NCBI GenBank assembly: GCA_964407665.1
Contig: CAYOWK010000019.1
Location: 3,067 to 67,066 of the forward strand
Length of the DNA stretch: 64,000 nucleotides
DNA from: CAYOWK01 sp964407665
GTDB taxonomy: Bacteria > Pseudomonadota > Alphaproteobacteria > Caulobacterales > Hyphomonadaceae
Direction: 5' to 3'
In this document: positions 16,271-24,392 of the stretch, piece by piece
Layout: each line of letters opens with the position of its first letter
How positions within the stretch are numbered: position 1 is the stretch's first letter
Position numbers and translations under genes: made by a program
Notes under the pieces: model-generated
The model's database searches: none
What the model was told of the DNA's origin: nothing
Seen by the model: the letters and a program-made list of their open reading frames with translations, nothing else

Positions 16271-16740
16271 CCCTGCCCCGCAAGATAGCATCCGCACCCG
16301 CGGCGCCAGAGCGTCGGAAGCCGCTCACCCGCCAGGCGTTTGCGGCCCTCATCCTGGAGCAAATGGGGCGATGTCACGTCTGCAAGGCCCGATTGAAGGC
16401 GGACGCCATTGTCGACGAGCACCTTGTTCCGCTTGATCAGGGCGGCTCAAACGACATGAGCAACCGTGCCCTGCTCTGCCGGTCCTGTGCGGATGCCAAA
16501 TCGGCAAAGGAACGCGCCGCCCTCGCCAAGGGGCGCAGATTACGCGCCGAGACAGGCCAGCAGCGCCGCCGTGCGATGCGAAGAATCGGGCGAAAGCCGC
16601 CCTCGTTCCTCACCAATCGGGATGCGCCTTTCAAGCGCAAGCTCAACGGCGAAGTGGTGCGACGGCCCCCCAAGAGCGCACGACGACGATCCGGAATGGC
16701 GGCAGGGCGGACCGTCAATTCATCCCTGAAGAGCATGTGA
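16267..16740 (+). CDS. HNH endonuclease
   Basis: 157 residues starting at the ATG of an ATGA overlap. A CxxC pair (CHVCKARL) and a second (CRSCADAK) bracket the HNH core DEHLVPLDQGGSNDMSNRALLCRSC, read here as DEHLVPL (first His), GGSNDMSN (Asn) and the Cys-rich end. This matches the zinc-supported HNH fold. The C-terminal third is very basic (Arg/Lys), suited to DNA binding. In phages a gene like this beside terminase assists genome packaging; here terminase lies on the opposite strand, facing it. The same operon as the exonuclease and Sak4-like ATPase also allows a recombination role. Confidence 0.8.
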   Translation: MTLPRKIASAPAAPERRKPLTRQAFAALILEQMGRCHVCKARLKADAIVDEHLVPLDQGGSNDMSNRALLCRSCADAKSAKERAALAKGRRLRAETGQQRRRAMRRIGRKPPSFLTNRDAPFKRKLNGEVVRRPPKSARRRSGMAAGRTVNSSLKSM

Positions 16741-17236
16741 GTCTCGGAGATCGACGCTCCTTGGCTCTTCCTGGCTCTTCCGGTAGCTGCCCCGCGGCCT
16801 CGCGCGGCTTCCGCCGGAACGCCAGCAGGCGTGGCTCCGGCGGCCAGCCTGCCGTCGCCCGGCGGTTCGAACCCGCCCCCCAACACTCCGCCTGATACAT
16901 CAGAGGTCACCTTGACGCGCTTGCCCGAACCCCCGGAATTTCTGTACGTGCTCTCCTTCGCCCGGCCCGGACGGCGCAAGCGAAAGCGATCCTCGCCTCA
17001 GGCAGGACCGCCTGGCCCCAAATCGCCGCCCGCTGCAGCTAGCAACCTCGCAAGGTCACGCGCCCCGCATCTTCACCCCACCCTGGAGGCGGCAAGCCTA
17101 GGCGGAAAACCGGTTCCTTCAGGGGCGGAGCGCAGGCGGACCTCCAGGCCAGCGCCTGCCGCCCGGCCCAGGCGGGAGCCAGTGATGACCGCCGACAGAG
17201 GTTGAAACGCCTCGGTCCCCGCCAGCCTTGCCGGGA
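16741..17236. other. Gap between convergent phage cassettes, with a T-arm-like palindrome
   Basis: About 500 bases between the stop of the HNH gene and the stop of the large terminase. No gene supported; open frames are Pro/Arg-rich. At 16861-16877 the sequence forms GGCGG-TTCGAAC-CCGCC, a five-pair stem with a canonical tRNA T-loop, but no matching acceptor or anticodon arms could be built around it on either strand. The two transcription units must terminate here; no U-tract hairpin is obvious. Confidence 0.4.
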
Positions 17237-18817
17237 TTACCAGGGTCGCGGCCCTGAGGCCGAGCGACGGACACGCACTCCGCCGTTAAGTATGGTTTCG
17301 ATCTGGCTTCTTCCCCGGCGCGATTGGACCGTGATGGCAAACAGCGTCACAGAATCGACGATGTCCGCGAAGCGTCCTTCGGGAAAGGCGGCGAACTCCA
17401 ACATGAGTTCGCGCATGTTCGACCCGCCATCATCGTAGAAGGCGACCCGATCCGACGTCAGAAAATCCGACTGGGTGTAAAGGCGGATATCCTTGCTCTC
17501 GTGAACGTGGAATGTCTGGAATCGGAGCTGTCTCTCGTGCCGCAGCTGCTGTACCAGCTGCGGCCCGGATGAGGCGGCCTCGACAATGACTCGGTCCGCT
17601 TGCCAGCGGTCGGCGAAGGCCAGCGCCGCCGCCTTGAGCTGCGGAAAGAGGAGCCGCCGACGGATCATGTCCACCATGATCCACCTGTCGTTGTGCAGGC
17701 CCCAGGATGTTCCGACCGAGTAGGCGTTGTGCTCAGCGATCCCCTCGGCCGTATCCCAGAACTGCAGCATGCAACGGAACTCGTGTCTTGGCGGGCAGAC
17801 ATTGACAACGGTCAGGGCCTCCATGTCGATCATCGCGGTGTATGCGAAATCGGGGGCCTGCTGGTACTGGGCCGCGAACACAGCAGCATTTCGGCGCCTG
17901 AGCGCCTCGACCTCATCGGGTGGATACCGGCTTGGATCGAGGACATCGCCAACAGGCCTCACCCATTCCCGGCCGCGATAGAGATCCAGTGTCTGGGGGA
18001 CCGTCGCCACGAGTGGCAGGTTGATATGGCGCACACGTCCAAGGCTTAGGAGGTGAGCGACAATATCCTCCGGATGCAGGCGTTGCTGCATCGCGACCAG
18101 AACGCCGCGAGAGGGGTCGTTGAAGCGCGAAACAACCGCCTCGTCGATGACCCGCCGCGCCGTTTCCCGTTGCGCCGCGGAGTTGACATCCTGCACCTTG
18201 GTCAGGTCATCGCAGAAGATGTAGTCGCCGCCAAAGCCGGTGATGGCCCCGCCGACAGTCAGACTTCTTCGGTATCCGCCCTGTGTGGTGCGACTCTCTT
18301 CCCATCGCGAGGATGCGCGCGTCTCGAGCCTCATGTCTGGGAAGAGGTCTTCATACCAGCGCGACTGGACGATGGAGTCAAAGACACGGCCGTGGGTGCG
18401 CGCCAGATCCTCGCCATAGAAGACCGCAAGGATCTTGGCGTCCGGTCGTCGTCCAAGCAGCCAGGCAGCCAGACAAACAAGGATGAAGGATTTGAGGTGC
18501 CGCGGAGCAATGTTGATGACGGTCCATGGGTGCACGCCTTCCACTGCCTGCTCGAGCGCCCAGCAGACCGCCTCGAGATAGTGATGGCTTGCCAGCGCGG
18601 GCTGACGCCGCTGCTTGCGGTATGCGTAGAGGACAAACGCGAACAGCGTTCCCCGGGCCATCTCACGCGCCAGAGGCGCGCGGCGCGCCGAGGTCCACTC
18701 ACCGCCGCTAGGGGGCGCCAGCTGTCCGATGGGCTCGCGCAAAACGCCCGCTGACCGTCCCCTTGGGTGTCCGGCCGATGGCGCCGACAGACTCCCGCCG
18801 GAGGTCGGATTTGTCAT
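17237..18817 (-). CDS. Phage terminase large subunit
   Basis: 526 residues. Terminase is the ATP-driven motor and nuclease that packages phage DNA. Following a ~55-residue variable start, the ATPase domain contains HYLEAVCWALEQ, the Walker A-like deviant NIAPRHLKS (~105), Walker B-type GGDYIFCDDLTK (~195-205; catalytic acidic pair DD) and a coupling motif near AMQQRLHPEDIV. The C-terminal RNase H-like nuclease domain starts around LQFWDTAEG (first Asp), includes MVDMIRRRL and ends near FADIVDSVTLF (last Asp). This organisation matches large terminases found in alphaproteobacterial prophages. It is the last gene of the minus-strand half, 66 bases after the DUF5681 gene. Confidence 0.88.
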   Translation of the reverse strand: MTNPTSGGSLSAPSAGHPRGRSAGVLREPIGQLAPPSGGEWTSARRAPLAREMARGTLFAFVLYAYRKQRRQPALASHHYLEAVCWALEQAVEGVHPWTVINIAPRHLKSFILVCLAAWLLGRRPDAKILAVFYGEDLARTHGRVFDSIVQSRWYEDLFPDMRLETRASSRWEESRTTQGGYRRSLTVGGAITGFGGDYIFCDDLTKVQDVNSAAQRETARRVIDEAVVSRFNDPSRGVLVAMQQRLHPEDIVAHLLSLGRVRHINLPLVATVPQTLDLYRGREWVRPVGDVLDPSRYPPDEVEALRRRNAAVFAAQYQQAPDFAYTAMIDMEALTVVNVCPPRHEFRCMLQFWDTAEGIAEHNAYSVGTSWGLHNDRWIMVDMIRRRLLFPQLKAAALAFADRWQADRVIVEAASSGPQLVQQLRHERQLRFQTFHVHESKDIRLYTQSDFLTSDRVAFYDDGGSNMRELMLEFAAFPEGRFADIVDSVTLFAITVQSRRGRSQIETILNGGVRVRRSASGPRPW

Positions 18818-18883
18818 CCGTTATGGCTCCTCTTGAGCAACTCGACGGCGCCCGATGGCTCGACGACCTGTTTCTTCATCCCT

Positions 18884-19534
18884 TCATTCCTTCGCCTTTC
18901 GGCGAACGTCCGACGGCTCGCCCATGACCTGGCGGCGTATGTCTGCCTCGAACACCTCCAGAATCGCATCAAGATCCGGGTCCGGACCCACGGGATCACC
19001 TCCGTCCCGCTCACGGCTGCGCGCCTCGACGGCCACCGCCTCGTTCGCCCGCCGTGTCAGTTCCGCGTCAAGCCGGATGAGCTGGAACAGCTCACGCGTT
19101 GCGATTTCATCGTTCTGGTTGGCGCGCGCGATCCGCTGCTCGGCAATCGCCCTGAGGACCGTGACCTTCTTCCGGCGTCCGTTCATGACAATCGTCACGC
19201 GGCGGCTCAGCGCCGCTGCCAGATCCATCGACAACGGCATCGGACGCCGTTTGGGCCTGCCCCTCGGATTGCCTGATACCCCGGCGGGGAACCGCGTACG
19301 CCGGGGCGGCTTGCCGTAGCCGACCTCATAGGGCGTGACCTCATCGCCGGCGCACGACGCACCCTCGAGGCAGGCGGGCTCCGTTACCGTATCGGGCGGG
19401 CTCTCTTCAGTGAAGTCTGTCTTCGGCGTGACCTCCGGAACGGGCTGCGCGCCCGTCCGGACGCGACGCCTTGGTCGCGCTCCCGACTTGGGAGCCGGAG
19501 TGATGCGGGAGGGACGGGACGTATCAGATGTCAT
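18884..19534 (-). CDS. DUF5681 protein, probable small-terminase-like partner
   Basis: 216 residues. The diagnostic block YGKPPRRTRFPAGVSGNP followed by RGRPKRRP (residues ~73-98) is the DUF5681 signature, an arginine- and glycine-rich DNA-binding-like module. It is followed by a helical region (MDLAAALSRRVTIVMNGRRK, then RELFQLIRLDAELTRRANE). DUF5681 proteins usually lie immediately upstream of a large terminase, as here, and are thought to serve as the small terminase or packaging initiator; that role is inference. The first 70 residues are Pro/Thr/Arg-rich and disordered-looking. Confidence 0.78.
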   Translation of the reverse strand: MTSDTSRPSRITPAPKSGARPRRRVRTGAQPVPEVTPKTDFTEESPPDTVTEPACLEGASCAGDEVTPYEVGYGKPPRRTRFPAGVSGNPRGRPKRRPMPLSMDLAAALSRRVTIVMNGRRKKVTVLRAIAEQRIARANQNDEIATRELFQLIRLDAELTRRANEAVAVEARSRERDGGDPVGPDPDLDAILEVFEADIRRQVMGEPSDVRRKAKE

Positions 19535-19657
19535 GGAGCAGCACCGGGGTGACAGGCAGGGTGGGAAGAGGGATCAGGAATGAGAAAGCCGAAGAGGGGC
19601 CGCGGGCTGACGGAGGACCGCGGGTGGAGCCTCGAACACAGGGAGGCCAGCATCGCA

Positions 19658-21277
19658 TCATTGAGACCGCCGTCGACGGCGGGCGACCTGCGCTGAAGCC
19701 GTCTCTGCCGCCTCGGTGGCCGCAGCGCTCGCGGGGGTTGCGGTGGTTGCGGGGGTTGCGAGGACTGCCGGGCTCGCCGCGGGCGCAGCGCGCGAACGCC
19801 GCTCGCAGAGCGCGTCGACCGACAGACCTGTCTCACGATGAAGCGGCGCGCGCCCGAACACCCGCTCATAACGGCGCAAGATGGTCTCGACATAGACCGG
19901 ATCGAGATCGAGAATGATGGCCTTGCGACCGGTCTGCTGTGCAGCGATCAGCGTGGTTCCCGACCCGCCAAACGGATCGAGCACCACATCTCCGGGCGCC
20001 GTGCTGTCGCGGAGAATGTCAGCGACAAGCGCAACGGGTTTGACCGTGGGGTGCATCGCCAGCGCCTCATCGCGCTCAGGGCCGAACCCGGCCATGCCGC
20101 GATAGGACCAGATGGTATCGCGGCTGCGGCCGAACCGCCCGAGCTGGACGTTGTTGCGATGAGGCGCACCCGGTTTTCGGACGACGTACACCAGCTCATG
20201 GCGCGAGCGATAGAATGAGCCCATGCCCGCGACCTGCTTGTCCCAGACACAGGTGCAAACGTGCTCCAGTCCCGTCTTCCGGAAGGCGCCCTCAAGCTCC
20301 CAGCCGCCGCGCCAGTCCATGCAGATGTAGGCAAGAACACCCGGCTCCATCAACGGCAGGACAGACCTCAGCCACGCATCGTGCAGCGCCGCCATGTCGG
20401 TCGCAGACCAGCCACGCGACCCCATGACGAATTCGCGGTGCTGCACTCGCCCCTTGCCGCCCATGTGGCCGCGAACGGGCACGCCATAGGGCGGATCGGC
20501 AAAAACAACCCCGACGCGCTTGTCCCCTGACCGCAATCCCACAAGCGCCGCCAGCCCCCCGGCATCGCAGGCATTCGCGCAGGCGATGATGTGCCCATCG
20601 CCGCAGAAGACGTCCCCTTCGCGAAGCAGGCTGGTCGAAGGGGGGGCCGTCTGCTCGTCCACGCCAGCCGACAGATCGCCGGTGTCGACCAGTACCTCGT
20701 ATTCACCGATCTCGAAGCCCATGCTTTCGACCGACAGCTCAGGCAACAGAATGTGGATATCGGCAAGCTCCGCTCGCAAAGCCTCGAGGTCCCAGACCGC
20801 ACGTTCAGCGATACGGTTGTCGGCGATCCTGTAGGCCCTGAGTTCGGCCTCGCTGAGATGTTCAAGCCGGATGACCGGCACCTCCGCCAAGCCAAGCTCC
20901 CGGGCCGCGGCCAGCCGGAGCTCACCTGCAACCACACGCTCGCCGCCATCCAACACGATCGGCATGATTACGCCGAAGCGCTTGATGGCCGCCTTCAGAT
21001 TGGCAAGGCGCTTTGCGTCCGCTTTTCGCAACGTCCGAAATGCGACGTGCAATGCATGCGGGGAGACGTACTGAACCGCGAGCCGGGCCAGCCTGACGCG
21101 AGACGTTTCCATCCCGGTATCGGTTGACCCGCCGTTCCGCCCTGCGGGTCCGCTCAACAAGACGTGGCCCCCCTCAGCGTGGCCGACAGATCCCCCAGCC
21201 ACACCGCTGCGCGGGGAACTCAATTCACCTCCTACATTGCGCCGCCTGCGCCTTGAGATCCTGTTTTGCTCCTTCAT
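19658..21277 (-). CDS. ParB-like nuclease domain fused to a DNA methyltransferase
   Basis: 539 residues. After a basic ~55-residue start (QNRISRRRRRNVGG), a ParB/Srx domain spans ~75-170, with VVAGELRLAAARELG (GExR-type box) and AYRIADNRIAE. The methyltransferase follows: motif IV ADPPYGVPVRGHMGG (~255), a CVWDKQVAGMGSFYRSRHEL strand region, HPTVKPVALVADIL and motif I DPFGGSGTTLIAAQ (~425), i.e. beta-class order; DPPY suggests adenine-N6. The final ~60 residues are an Ala/Thr repeat tract with a basic tail. Start ATG 21277 has GAGG eight bases upstream. This fusion is typical of phages and mobile elements beside terminases. It could protect or mark element DNA; no cognate restriction gene is seen. 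Confidence 0.88.
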   Translation of the reverse strand: MKEQNRISRRRRRNVGGELSSPRSGVAGGSVGHAEGGHVLLSGPAGRNGGSTDTGMETSRVRLARLAVQYVSPHALHVAFRTLRKADAKRLANLKAAIKRFGVIMPIVLDGGERVVAGELRLAAARELGLAEVPVIRLEHLSEAELRAYRIADNRIAERAVWDLEALRAELADIHILLPELSVESMGFEIGEYEVLVDTGDLSAGVDEQTAPPSTSLLREGDVFCGDGHIIACANACDAGGLAALVGLRSGDKRVGVVFADPPYGVPVRGHMGGKGRVQHREFVMGSRGWSATDMAALHDAWLRSVLPLMEPGVLAYICMDWRGGWELEGAFRKTGLEHVCTCVWDKQVAGMGSFYRSRHELVYVVRKPGAPHRNNVQLGRFGRSRDTIWSYRGMAGFGPERDEALAMHPTVKPVALVADILRDSTAPGDVVLDPFGGSGTTLIAAQQTGRKAIILDLDPVYVETILRRYERVFGRAPLHRETGLSVDALCERRSRAAPAASPAVLATPATTATPASAAATEAAETASAQVARRRRRSQ

Positions 21278-23112
21278 AATTTGGCCCTCTCCATTATTTC
21301 ATTGTTGCGCGACGTGTCGGATCGCGTTGCCTCGATAGGCAAAACCTGGCCATTCACCGCGATGTCTGCGCGGCGCTAGAATGATGTTGCGATGTGATTG
21401 CTTGCACCTGCCGTAGGGCGCCCCACCCTAGGCGTGAGTACCCCGGTACACAGACTTAGACATGCAAACTCCTCACCTGCGCGGATCCTGTCGCAGCCAC
21501 AACCGGAAGCAGGCCGCTGCCAGAGCCAATGGTCAAGACACTGTTTTTGCGCCGATCAATCGCAAATCATCGTCCCTCAAGGCGACGCCGGAGCAGATCA
21601 TCGCTGATGGTCGACGGCCAGGCCGCAAATTTCGCACACGCTCAGACGTAAGGTACTGTATTGGAAAGTTATTTTAATATCTCTATCGCTTGACAAAAAA
21701 CCGGGTAAGACATAAAGTTCCCGAATAGGCCGCGTTTGGCGCGATCAATATATCTTGTGGATATCTCCGTCCGGCGGTTCTGGCTTGGTCGGCAGACCGC
21801 GAGCAGTCGATCCCGAAGCGGCCTGGTCGTATCATCTTTTCGATTCTCTCCCGGGCATTCATTTGTCCTGGCTGATAATTGGCATCGCCTCACCCTGTCT
21901 TGGCGGCCTTTCATGGAGGCTCAGGTGGAGGCCTTGTCGCGGGGCCTTGCCCCGGTGTCATGCGTTGACGCCCTGCCTTGACGTCCTGCGTTGGCAGCTT
22001 GCTTGGGCGCCGCGTTTGAGCGGCATCCATGGAATTGTCCTTCCCGGTCATGGCGGTCGGCTCGGATAGGTCGGCGAGGCTGTAGCGGCGCTGTCCAGCC
22101 GACCACTTCCTTGCAGATCGAACACAGGGCGCGTCACCGCCGCTCCTCTGCTCCTCTGCTCCTCTGCTCTGCCGCGCCGCCGGACGCTTCGGGCAAGAGC
22201 GGCGCTCTCCGGGGGGCGAGCAACGCGTCCCGTCGCTCGACCAGCGGGTCAGCAGGATCAGCATCAGCGCAGGCATCAGAACCGGCAGCGGGACAACATA
22301 ACAACCGGAAGAGGCACGAGCGGACAGAAACGGTGATGGAGACGGGCACGGAGGCGGTTGTGGAGACGGAGACAGCAACGGGGATCGAGACGGAGCGGAG
22401 AGAGACCAGGAAGACCGCTCGCGATGATACGCACGGGACAGGCGCACACCACGACCGGCCGAAATCGGCGACGCAGGAAGCCGGGCTATCTGTGTCACCA
22501 CTAATGTACGTAACCACTAATGCAAAAGGCGACCCGTCTCGGCGGCTGACCGCGCCCATTCCGTGTCGTTCGTACGGCGCGCCATCCCGCTCGCACCTTT
22601 CGCTGCTCAAGCTCCCGCTCGGTCGCCACGCACCGCGCCGCGCCGAAGGTTTCGCAGATCTCCCTCCGCGCGTGATCGTCTGGTTGGGACCGACGCCCTT
22701 CTTGCCACAGAACAGGCGTTCGCGGCCGCTGCCGCCCGGTGCTCTGGCCCGCGGGCCTTGCGCGCACCGGTGACGAACGCGCCCCTGAAGCTCGGTCTTG
22801 CACGGGAAGTTTTGCAATCCCTGTTTTGCGGGAAAGACTCCCTGTTCGGCCGCCGCAAATTCGCTGTTTCCGGCGCCTTGTCGGCGTCGCACCGACGCTT
22901 TGGATCAGCGCGCGCCCACGCTAACACCCTGAATACTCAAGTCGAAACATGCCGGCCTCGCGCCCTCTGCGTTCCGTGCCATGCCCGGGGCGGCGCCGAA
23001 TGGACGATTGCCTGTTTTTTTCATGCGCGCGCACGGCGCGCACAGCGCGCGGCAGACGACAGAGCGGGAAACAGCGCCGCCATCAGGACGTGCATCGCCC
23101 ATGCTCCTGTCG
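21278..23112. other. 1.8-kb region without recognisable genes
   Basis: No convincing gene on either strand. The part at 21,640-21,760 is notably AT-richer than its surroundings. At 22,139-22,168 the unit CTCCTCTG is repeated in tandem, and 22,300-22,420 is purine-rich with many GGAGACGG-like triplet runs. ACCACTAATG occurs twice as a direct repeat at 22,497-22,507 and 22,513-22,523. At ~22,810-22,880 several related ACAGGGA/ACAGCGA words lie on the minus strand. The whole stretch looks like decayed DNA at the right edge of the phage-derived block. Confidence 0.5.
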
Positions 23113-24231
23113 TCACGCCAGGGCGGCGCGAACGTCCTCGGCTATGGCCAGAGACGATGTCAGCCCCGGCGATTCGATCCCGAACAGGTTGACCAGCCCC
23201 TCGACGCCATGGGTGGCGGGCGTCTGGATCATGAAGTCGCGGGCAGGCTCGCCCGGGCCCGACAGCTTGGGCCGGCACCCCGAATAGTCAGGCATCAGCG
23301 CGCCATCGGGTAGGCCCGGCCAGTAGGTCCGGATCGCCGCGTAGAAGCTGTCGCCGCGCGCCGCGTTCACCCGGTAGTCGACCGCGTCAGGCCCCACGCC
23401 CGGCAACCACTCGACATCGGGCCCGAACCGCATCCGGCCGCCCAGATCCAGCGTCAGGTGGACCCCCAGGCCGCCCTCCACGGGCGCCGGATAGATCAGG
23501 CGGCTGAACGCCGGCTTCGACGCGCAGCCGAAGTAATTACCCTTCGCCAGCGTCTGTTTCGGGATCAGCCCTTCATCCAGCCCCTCGATCAGGCCCGCCG
23601 CAGTCTGGGCATGCAGACCCGCCGAATTGATCAGCCGCCGGGCCGTCACAGCCGAAGCCTCCGCCCCGCCCGTCCGGATCCGGAAACCGCCGCCCGGCAT
23701 GGGGCTGGCCCCCTCAAAGGGCGTGTTCAGCGCGAGAAAGCCCCCGGCGTCCTCGATCTCGCCCTGCAGCGCCAGCATGTAGCCATGGCTGTCAAAGACG
23801 CCTGTCTCCGGCGAGATCATGGCCGCCGTGCAGTTCAGGTTCGGCTCCAGCGCCCGGGCAGCCGCCCCGTCGATCAGCTCGAGCCGCTCGACATCATTGG
23901 CCAGTCCGCGCCGGTAGATCGTCTCGATCTGGGCGGTCTCGGCATCTGTCGTCGCCACGATCAGCTTGCCGGTCCGGCGGTAGGCGACGCCGCGCTGGTC
24001 CATGTAGGCGTAAAGCCGCCTGCGGCCCTCGACGCAGAGCCGCCGGCGAAGGCTGTCTGTGGGATAGTACATCCCGCCATGCACCACCTCGCTGTTGCGC
24101 GAGGAGACGCCCATCCCGATGCCCGGACCCGCCTCCAGCACCAGCACACTGGCTCCATTGCGGGCGAACGCAGCTCCGCAGGCAAGGCCGACAGCCCCCG
24201 CCCCGATGATGATGGTGTCGAAATCGTGCAT
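23113..24231 (-). CDS. FAD-dependent oxidoreductase, L-2-hydroxyglutarate dehydrogenase-like
   Basis: 372 residues. The N-terminus DTIIIGAGAVGLACGAAFARNG is the Rossmann dinucleotide-binding fold of the DAO/GlpD family. SSRNSEVVHGGMYYPTDSLR (residues ~43-62) is characteristic of the L-2-hydroxyglutarate oxidase (LhgO/L2HGDH) subgroup, which recycles the side-product L-2-hydroxyglutarate to 2-oxoglutarate and passes electrons to quinone. Further family blocks: GVFDSHGYMLALQGE (~145) and the C-terminal GRMRFGPDVEWLP and GLVNLFGIESPGLTSSLAIA. Length fits (typical 370-400). Divergent from nadE. Substrate is inferred from subgroup signatures and could be another 2-hydroxy acid. Confidence 0.82.
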   Translation of the reverse strand: MHDFDTIIIGAGAVGLACGAAFARNGASVLVLEAGPGIGMGVSSRNSEVVHGGMYYPTDSLRRRLCVEGRRRLYAYMDQRGVAYRRTGKLIVATTDAETAQIETIYRRGLANDVERLELIDGAAARALEPNLNCTAAMISPETGVFDSHGYMLALQGEIEDAGGFLALNTPFEGASPMPGGGFRIRTGGAEASAVTARRLINSAGLHAQTAAGLIEGLDEGLIPKQTLAKGNYFGCASKPAFSRLIYPAPVEGGLGVHLTLDLGGRMRFGPDVEWLPGVGPDAVDYRVNAARGDSFYAAIRTYWPGLPDGALMPDYSGCRPKLSGPGEPARDFMIQTPATHGVEGLVNLFGIESPGLTSSLAIAEDVRAALA

Positions 24232-24392
24232 CTAGCCCGGTCCGCAAGCCTGACAGGCACCCTACACCGACAGCGTTAAACCCCGCCGAACGTCCGGCTT
24301 CACATTTGGCGGGCGCCCGACGTTAGTTGTTTCAATGATATACGGGTGGTACGGCCACCCAAAGGCGCGGTGGACCGGGCGCGGTGGACGGC

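Noticed and set aside
16860..16900. tRNA or tmRNA gene
   Set aside because: Only a T-arm can be drawn; no acceptor, D or anticodon arm fits on either strand and no CCA end follows.
21911..22892. Overlapping long frames on both strands
   Set aside because: Both contain simple-sequence runs and neither has a family signature, ribosome-binding site or coding character.
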